From Misgurnus anguillicaudatus (Eukaryota; Chordata; Actinopteri; Cypriniformes; Cobitidae): a stretch of DNA of 64,000 nucleotides. Location of the stretch: NCBI RefSeq assembly GCF_027580225.2, contig NC_073358.2, positions 45,401,001-45,465,000 on the forward strand. The letters run 5' to 3'. The notes below the pieces were generated by a model. That model worked only from the letters and a program-made list of their open reading frames with translations, made no database searches and was not told the DNA's origin. Below, in pieces: positions 59,801 to 64,000 of the stretch. The first letter of the stretch is position 1. Every line of letters begins with the position of its first letter. A program made the translations under genes and the position numbers.

Positions 59801-62800
59801 AAAAGGCGATTTTTTTAATATGAATACAATTAATTTTTTCACACTCATATTCCAGATTTTCAAATAGTTGATTCTCAGACAAATATTGTCCTATCCTAAG
59901 AAACCTTACATCAATGGAAAGCTTATGTATTCTACTTTTAAATTATCTATAAATCTGTCTTATGACTGGTTTTGTGGTCTAGGGCAGTGGTTCCCAAACT
60001 TTTTCAGCGTGCGTCCCCCCTTGTGTACAGTGCATTCCTTCGCGGCCCCCCAAAGAAAATTTGTGACAAAAAACTGTTCTAAAACTCATAATTTTAATAA
60101 AAAAAATTAAATTATACAAAAAAGTAGTGCTTTGGTTAGTAGCCTTATTTTTTAAGGATTTTTACACAGAATTCATGATAAATTAATGTATTTCATAAAA
60201 TGTCATAAAACTGGGGCCCCCCTGGCACCATCTCGCGGCCCCCAGTTTGAAAACCACTTGTCTAGGGTCACATATTTGAAACTCTGAGTATATCAGCTTC
60301 ACGTATTTGTCCTCATAAAATACAGAGAAACTTACCATCTCTTATCATAGTAGAGTTTGCCTTCTTCGATTCGTGCCTCATACCGCTGGGATGGGGTGTC
60401 CAATGGAGTGGATGGAAGATGCTCGGGAGAGGCCGGAGATGCTGGAAATATAATAGACATTAGTTTCAATTAAAATCATTAAAAGCTTTTAGCGCTAGAA
60501 TAATCTGATTGGAAAAATGTCTGGGGAAATATATGGAGAATCACCTCTAAAAGACAAAACGTCCATACCTGGTCTTTTTGGAGACTTAAGCTATAAAGGA
60601 CATGAAGCAAAAGAAAGGTTATATATCAATTGTATAAAGCACACTATGGACAAACAACTGGATTTTGTTTGTCAAAAACTAACTAGCAGTTTATAGTAGG
60701 CAAAGCAGTGAAACTGTGATCCTACTGTATATATTAGTATAATGATTTAAAGCGATTAGCAGACAATGCGTGACCCTATTTAAAATCCAAGTAAAAGTCT
60801 CAATCTAATGATGAGATTAGGAGCATCAAAGTTTGATTTCAATCATCAATTTCACATTGAATTCAACCATTGACATGACCTTACTCATTCAATTACATTA
60901 TGTAGGATGATTTCATAGGTCACATATTTCACAAATTAGCTCTTTTCATGTCATATGTACACGCTCCCATACATCACTTTAAGTAAATGTAATAAACATT
61001 TCATAGGAACTTTTAATTAACTATTTAATAAAAAAGTTTTTTAAAAATTAAGCTTACTCCAGTGCTGAAAGGGGAATCATGAAAACTTTCAATAGAAGTT
61101 CCACTGTGCAGACTTTTAGCGACATCTAGTGTTGAGATTATGCATTACAACCAAATGGTTCAATCCACACCTCACCGCTCGTTTTTGAAACGCATAGAGA
61201 AGCTACGGTACCCACCACAGGACATGTGATTTTGTAAAGTCTTTATACACCACTGATAATATACAGGGAGTGCAGAATTATTAGGCAAGTTGTATTTTTG
61301 AGGATTACTTTTGTTATTGTACAACTACAGTGCTCTTGGTCAATTCAAAATGTTAACAAACCCTCAAACCTGAACATTTAAGTAGTAAAAGTGACATTTT
61401 GGCTTTATTGAGAGAACATTTCTATGTACATCACCACCAGGCAACTATTAGTGTGCAGAACCACCAGGCAACCAAATGAAAATCAAAGATTTCACCATCT
61501 CACTTGTTTTTTTCAACTGTTAAAGTGAGAATAATATACAAACTCTACCTTTACAAAAAAATAAATAAAACAATAAAAAAATAAAAAAATATATAGAGTC
61601 AGTGACCAATATAGCCACCCTTCTTTTCGATAACAGTCACAAGCCTTCCATTCGCGGATTCGGTCGGTTTCTTGATCTGGTCTGAACCAACATTTTGTGC
61701 AGACGCAACCACAGCCCCCCAGACACTGCCCAGAGAGGTGTACGGTTTACCTTTACTGTAAATGTCCTGCTTAAGAAGGGATCAAAAGGTCTCAATAGGG
61801 TTTAAGTCAGTAAGTTTATAGTCTATATATATTTTTTTTATTGTTTTATTTTTATTTTTTTGTAAATGTAGAGTTTGTTTATTATTCTCATTTTAACAGG
61901 TGAAAAAAAAACAAGTGAGATGGTAAAATCTTTGTTTTTCATTTAGTTGTCTAATAATTCTGCACACTAATAGTTGCCTAATAATGATGTACATAGAAAC
62001 ATTCTCCCAATAAAGCCAAAATATCACTTTTACTACTTAAATGTTCAGGTTTGAGGGTTTGTTAACATTTTGAATTAACCAAGAGCACTGTAGTTGTACA
62101 ATAACAAAAGTAATCCTCAAAAATACAACTTGCCTAATAATTCTGCACTCCCTGTAGTTTGCATTTCTGTTAAGGTATCCTCTTAAAATGTACACAACGC
62201 ACCTTTAAATTTTAATAGTGCAACAATAAAATGGATTTCTGTAGAAAGAACCCTAATGAGGATTAGACTATAAAGTAATTTAAGATGTAGTAAATTTACT
62301 ATCAGACACATCAACATAGATCTAGTTACCATTTCAGTGAGACATAACCTTACCTTATTTAATGTTCTTAGATCCTCCATGATCTGTTCATCAGATAGTA
62401 AATAGTTTAACTGGGGTGAGGAGGGTTAAGAAAACATGAAAGATTATACATTGCAACCATATATCCACCATAAGCTCTAACATCCTATGAACTCTTTTCT
62501 CAAAACCACCAGCGTATAAAAACAAGACCTCAATTTTCTCTAAACTCAAAAATCTACAGTAGCAAAAGCAGCCTGCTGTATTCACACCAAGTTTGCACAC
62601 ATTGTCCAAAATTCTCGTTCATTATTTTTGCAAGTAAAAAACAACCTTACGTTATGGTTTTCTCATTAATAGCAAGCATTTTGAGAGGCATTTTGATAAG
62701 TGAAAGCCGATGTAGAAGCAAAAGCCAAAATCCAGAAGAGCGTCTGACAAGTTGATCTATTTCATCTCACAGCACAAAGCTTTGTATGACAAACAAAGTG

Positions 62801-63672
62801 GGAAATATAAAGACATACTAATGTTATTTGTCAAGTATGGTAGCCCTTATTCGAAAAGTGACCTATGCATTTAACCCATCGCAACTTGCAGGCCATGAGA
62901 CTCAAACCGGTGACCTTCAAGTTGCAAACTTGACTCTATAACCATTAGGCCACGACTGCCCCCTTGTGGCAGATGATTGTGTTACATCTAGGAAAACAGG
63001 ATGGTATTGAATTTAAAGTCTAATTGAAATAAAAAACTGTAATTTTGGGGGAAATACTGTTGTATTTTTACAAATTACTTATCTGTGAGCTTTATTATTT
63101 TTAAAAAATTTACGTGGCCTCATAAACTTTAATCAAAAACACAAATCTTCTCCCATCCTTGAATCAATCTCTCTTTACTTCGGTCAGTCATATGGTATGG
63201 AAAGGGGGCAGGGTCCAGGAAAAGATTGCAGCGAATAGCAATAAGCAACATGATCCCACTTCAAGCGATCCAATCAATTCTCAATAGACGAATTCAAGTC
63301 CCACCCCACCTTATTTTCATTTCAGACGCCATTTCACTCGGATATATTCGTAGTGAATACATAGTGTTAAATTACGATGTAAAGACTGAAATTTGTGTTG
63401 TTTTGTAAAAATGTTTGCAATGGATTCATTAATACGTAATGGACTCAGTGTACAAGGTTTCTGTGCGTGACAAAGTTTCAGGATGACAAATACTAAAACC
63501 ACAGTGTGCAAAGAGAGATTAAACAAAATGATGTGTGTAGGTACACGAAAACTATAAGTGTTTAAAATATGGATATCAGGAGCAGGTTTTCTCCGCTTGT
63601 CTGGAATAGGAACCGGGTCATTGGGTCGCCTTCTGAGCTTCCGGGTCATAATGGGTTTCACCTCCATGGAAT
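50734..63672 (-). CDS. suds3: Sin3 histone deacetylase corepressor complex component SDS3 (3' half of gene, six coding exons)
   Basis: Six minus-strand exons join in frame into about 155 residues that I recognise as the C-terminal half of SUDS3 (about 328 aa in human, from memory). SUDS3 is a nuclear scaffold of the Sin3-HDAC1/2 corepressor. Visible landmarks in order are the basic stretch [20 protein letters not shown], the Sin3-interaction helix around LNYLL and [10 protein letters not shown], a Ser/Pro linker, then the C-terminal domain ([17 protein letters not shown] to [19 protein letters not shown] and stop). That domain is reported in the family as a capped Tudor fold. The order is 63577-63672, 62354-62415, 60569-60590, 60336-60441, 51204-51288, 50734-50832. 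Phases agree at every junction. The N-terminal coiled coil lies beyond the window. The reading frame is intact, so the gene looks functional. BRMS1 and BRMS1L are paralogues, but the sequence fits SUDS3 better. Confidence 0.96.
51204..51288 (-). CDS. suds3: suds3 coding exon, C-terminal domain core
   Basis: This exon is 85 nt. The acceptor is TTATTGTCCCAG and the donor is AATGAG|GTTTGT. It completes Trp and codes [20 protein letters not shown] and ISSVGTNE. It lies 9,047 bp from the previous exon, across an intron full of transposons, and 371 bp from the last exon. The match to the conserved SUDS3 segment is nearly complete. Confidence 0.95.
51659..53164. mobile_element. Harbinger-like element with TAA duplication
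   Basis: TAA at 51656-51658 and 53165-53167. The ends TGCTGCATTAACACCAGCCG and ACGCGGCTGGTTGTGAACCC are inverted. Copy 1 of the host repeat (TATTTAAGAG at 601-610) shows the pre-insertion site with a single TAA. Without the nested element it is about 380 bp. Confidence 0.9.
51888..53005. mobile_element. Foldback element with 200-bp inverted arms
   Basis: The ends TATGGAAGGTTTTTTGGTC and GACCAAAAAAACCTTCCATA are inverted; arms of over 200 bp pair nearly perfectly (GATGAAGCATCATTCCGGAC and inverse). TGCAGA at 51882-51887 and 53006-53011 is a 6-bp duplication. The empty site is GAGTCGCAGAAGCCCC in the relative at 10.52 kb. The interior has GTTGCCAAC-type repeats and no transposase. Superfamily unknown. 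Confidence 0.88.
53511..54417. other. Intronic sequence, no feature recognised
   Basis: Bases 53511-53590 carry a fragment (GGGTGGCTTCTTACTAATTC, CAGGTCAAAACGGCCCACC) of what looks like a dispersed repeat. The rest appears non-repetitive; open frames at 53613-53891 and 53758-54096 have no recognisable domain. Confidence 0.4.
54575..56314 (+). mobile_element. Family A element, copy 4, with TTAA-type target site
   Basis: The ends CTCTTTCACCGCCATTGAG and CAGGCAGGGAAAGAG are inverted, bounded by CTAA (54571-54574, one change) and TTAA (56315-56318). This copy defines family A as a TTAA-class element. A hAT element splits it at 54663-55925. Confidence 0.8.
54663..55925. mobile_element. hAT element, 1.26 kb, perfect 8-bp duplication
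   Basis: TAGGCTTGGGAATCG and CGATACCCAACCCTA are inverted; AATACAGC at 54655-54662 and 55926-55933 is the duplication. Subterminal GGAATCG / CGATTCC motifs repeat many times near both ends, as transposase-binding arrays do. The interior has no transposase. Confidence 0.93.
56511..56630 (+). repeat. tRNA-derived SINE
   Basis: The plus-strand head GTTAGCAATGCAAAAGTC is followed by the B box GGTTCGATCCC (56553-56563), and by the tail part GCACTGTAAGTGGATAAAAG. The A box region is degraded. It has replaced the right end of the family G element. Confidence 0.75.
56631..57838. other. Intronic sequence, no gene feature
   Basis: Contains one SINE (57130-57275); otherwise nothing recognised. Confidence 0.4.
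57130..57275 (-). repeat. tRNA-derived SINE
   Basis: The tail GCATTTGGCAAAGGCTTTTA, TCCAGAGTGACTTACAGTGC, and the head in complement (CCGATCCCATGACC for the B box; ATTTGAGCT for the A box). Same family as 14199-14328 and probably 56511-56630. Confidence 0.85.
58116..58312. mobile_element. Near-perfect hairpin MITE, TA-flanked
   Basis: TA at 58114-58115 and 58313-58314. Arms of about 85 bp (ATGATTCATTCAATTTACTA and inverse; GGTAAGTGGTTGCAATCAAT and inverse) are almost perfectly complementary around a loop near 58215. The duplicated host block at 58980-59010 shows the site without the insert. Confidence 0.88.
58442..58887. mobile_element. hAT MITE, perfect 8-bp duplication
   Basis: TAGGGGTGTAACAATTAATCG-type left end (58442-58462) and CGATTAATCGTTACTGCCCTA-type right end (58867-58887); CTTTCAAT at 58434-58441 and 58888-58895. 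A 75-aa plus-strand frame inside has no transposase similarity. Confidence 0.93.
59612..60272. mobile_element. Family G element (TGTGACCC ends) with a hAT insertion
   Basis: The ends TGTGACCCTGGCCCACAAAA and TTTTGTGGTCTAGGGTCACA are inverted; the last is split by the hAT insertion (59985-60259). Interior landmarks are CAATACTTTGTATGGGTCAA, TTGTAAATTTCCTACTGTAA and CAATGGAAAGCTTATGTATT. Confidence 0.85.
59985..60259. mobile_element. hAT MITE, 275 bp, perfect 8-bp duplication
   Basis: CAGTGGTTCCCAAACTTTTT and CAGTTTGAAAACCACTT are inverted; GTCTAGGG at 59977-59984 and 60260-60267. C-rich blocks near both ends, as in 15280-15783. It lies 76 bp from a suds3 exon. Confidence 0.94.
60336..60441 (-). 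CDS. suds3: suds3 coding exon with Ser/Pro linker and start of C-terminal domain
   Basis: This exon is 106 nt. The acceptor is ATATTTCCAG and the donor is GAGATG|GTAAG. It completes Ala, codes [20 protein letters not shown] and then [14 protein letters not shown], and ends with two bases of Trp. The linker is Ser/Pro-rich and differs from human in several positions, while GKLYYDKRW is the conserved entry to the C-terminal domain. It lies 127 nt from the microexon. Confidence 0.95.
60569..60590 (-). CDS. suds3: suds3 22-nt microexon
   Basis: The exon is CTTAAGTCTCC followed by AAAAAGACCAG on the minus strand, coding LKSPKRP plus the first base of Ala. The acceptor is TCCTTTATAG and the donor is CCAG|GTATGG. 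The residues match the LKSPKRP segment of SUDS3 exactly, between LNK and the Ser/Pro linker. At 22 nt it is well below usual exon size and would be missed by most gene finders. Skipping it alone would shift the frame. Confidence 0.93.
60775..60930 (+). repeat. Dispersed repeat family F, copy 2
   Basis: GAGCATCAAAGTTTGATTTC and TTGACATGACCTTACTCATT match 36335-36445. Confidence 0.65.
61264..62154 (-). mobile_element. Mariner-like deletion derivative with 335-bp inverted arms
   Basis: CAGGGAGTGCAGAATTATTA and TAATAATTCTGCACTCCCTG are inverted ends flanked by TA (61262-61263 and 62155-62156). The arms are alike for about 335 bp and enclose only the tail of a transposase gene. The left arm has duplicated CACCAGGCAAC bases. 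Possibly the ISRm11-like group of Tc1/mariner elements (from memory). Confidence 0.9.
61599..61808 (-). pseudogene. Mariner-like transposase C-terminal fragment
   Basis: The minus-strand frame reads DLNPIETF, stop, [20 protein letters not shown] and ends [11 protein letters not shown] before TGA (61599-61601). DLNPIE with a following Trp is the third acidic site of DDE transposases; here the Trp codon TGG has become TGA. About 70 residues remain. Confidence 0.8.
62354..62415 (-). CDS. suds3: suds3 coding exon carrying the Sin3-interaction helix
   Basis: This exon is 62 nt. It completes Ala (G+CC) and codes [20 protein letters not shown], ending on a codon boundary. The acceptor dinucleotide is AC (complement of 62416-62417), paired with the AT donor upstream. 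The donor is AAG|GTAAGG. The amphipathic pattern L-N-Y-L-L and I-M-E-D-L-R-T-L matches the helix that SDS3 uses to bind the Sin3 HDAC-interaction domain (family knowledge; human residues about 205-228). Confidence 0.95.
62416..63576 (-). other. suds3: U12-type AT-AC intron of suds3
   Basis: On the minus strand the intron begins ATATCCATAT (5' splice site at 63571-63576) and ends CCTCCTCAC (AC at 62416-62417). A branch-site match TTTTCTTAAC covers TTCTTAAC at 62425-62432, with the branch adenosine about 10 nt before the 3' end. These are the three signatures of minor-spliceosome introns. Only AT-AC joining restores CCT-GCT-CCT-GCC-CAG (Pro-Ala-Pro-Ala-Gln) as in SUDS3; no GT exists at the donor. 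A tRNA-derived SINE lies inside. Confidence 0.9.
62840..62970 (-). repeat. tRNA-derived SINE (second type)
   Basis: In complement: A box TGGCCTAATGG (62942-62952) and B box GGTTTGAGTCTC (62898-62909), spaced as in a tRNA gene. It lies inside the U12 intron. The head differs from the SINEs at 14.2 and 57.1 kb. Confidence 0.8.
63577..63672 (-). CDS. suds3: suds3 coding exon with the basic linker before the Sin3-binding helix
   Basis: This exon is 96 nt. The acceptor is TTTTTCTAG, with AG as the complement of 63673-63674. It starts with the last two bases of a split Asp codon, then codes [20 protein letters not shown] and on to KRRKPAP, and ends with the first base of an Ala codon. The first in-frame ATG here is internal Met, not the gene start. 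No GT follows the exon. The next bases on the minus strand are ATATCC, the 5' splice site of a U12-type AT-AC intron. The earlier exons are not in the window. Confidence 0.95.
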
Positions 63673-63796
63673 CTAGAAAAATAGGGATACAAGGTGTCAG
63701 ACAGAAATGAATATATTCAGCTATAGGGACTGGATTACAAATTTTTCAACAGCAATACTATTGATAGTGAACACAAAAACCATCACTTTGTTCATT

Positions 63797-64000
63797 CAGT
63801 GGCGTTACTAGGCCCATTTTAGGTGCGCTTTAACCCCTCTAAAAATGTATTTATTTCACTATCAGTACACAAATTCGTGATTGTTTCAGTCCCATTTAAA
63901 TCTCTTATAAAAATGGCGGTGGGTCTTAGCTTTACCCCATATTTTAGTCTCATTATTTCACAACTTTTTATTCCAAGTTTATCCTTATTCCGCAGCCACG
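63797..64000. mobile_element. Possible hAT end running off the window
   Basis: CAGTGGCGTTACTAGGCCC has the form of a hAT terminus. The other end would lie beyond base 64000. Confidence 0.4.

Larger units (their letters stand above)
51289..60335 (-). other. suds3: 9-kb transposon-filled intron of suds3
   Basis: This intron separates two exons of the compact C-terminal domain. It holds at least ten identifiable insertions in two deep nests (51.46-53.51 and 54.42-56.52 kb), a SINE pair and a TTAA-flanked palindrome at 57.84-59.38 kb. No exon is visible inside it. The intron is GT-AG (GTAAG to CCCAG). Confidence 0.85.
61095..62204 (+). mobile_element. TTAA MITE family E, copy 3, interrupted
   Basis: GACATCTAGTGTTGAGATTA, AGAAGCTACGGTACCCACC and GTCTTTATACACCACTGATA precede, and TTTGCATTTCTGTTAAG to CACAACGCACCT follow, the mariner-like insertion 61264-62154. 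The right TTAA is 62205-62208; the left end is eroded. Confidence 0.85.

Noticed and set aside
62840..62970. A functional tRNA gene
   Set aside because: A and B boxes are present, but the cloverleaf stems do not pair and the sequence continues into a SINE body.
63317..63667. 116-residue open frame beginning [10 protein letters not shown]
   Set aside because: Only the first 30 residues are suds3; the rest is read-through into the U12 intron.

Overview
This is teleost nuclear DNA, most likely from a cypriniform (carp or zebrafish-like) fish. The basis is one intron-containing vertebrate gene plus a dense load of fish-type DNA transposons: Tc1/mariner, hAT, palindromic elements flanked by TTAA, Harbinger-like elements and tRNA-derived SINEs. 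Nothing in it is bacterial or viral. The species call rests on repeat character and on memory of the families, not on a search.

Only one protein-coding gene is visible. It is the 3' half of suds3 (the SDS3 subunit of the Sin3-HDAC corepressor complex), on the minus strand. Six exons can be placed to the base: 63577-63672, 62354-62415, 60569-60590, 60336-60441, 51204-51288 and 50734-50832, with a poly(A) signal at 50358-50363. The 5' exons lie beyond base 64000. The first intron in the window (62416-63576) is an AT-AC, U12-type intron; the third exon is a 22-nt microexon; and the 9-kb intron 51289-60335 is packed with nested transposons.

Bases 1-50,340 lie downstream of suds3. I see no coding gene there. 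The long open frames are mostly produced by repeats, and the recognisable protein fragments are transposon relics: Tc1 transposase at 14.8 and 29.8-30.9 kb, hAT dimerisation-domain relics at 11.6 and 18.1 kb, and a Crypton/KIAA1958-like fragment at 2.6 kb. Many elements can be delimited exactly by target-site duplications (TA, TAA, TTAA or 8 bp) and by empty sites in sister copies elsewhere in the window.

Layout: 0-5 kb, old repeats and a 3-kb TTAA element; 6.5-8.7 kb, a terminal-inverted-repeat element carrying two tandem arrays; 9.5-20 kb, hAT, Harbinger-like and Tc1 elements and two AT-rich inverted arms; 20-29 kb, palindromic elements; 29.7-31 kb, a microsatellite and a nearly full-length Tc1; 31-34 kb, little recognisable; 34-49.9 kb, more palindromic, hAT and Harbinger-like elements; 50.3-64 kb, suds3 and its intronic transposons.

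The most notable observations are the U12 intron immediately before the exons coding the Sin3-binding helix, the phase arrangement that would otherwise allow those exons to be skipped in frame, the Crypton-like fragment inside a TTAA element, and the four-deep transposon nest at 54.4-56.5 kb.
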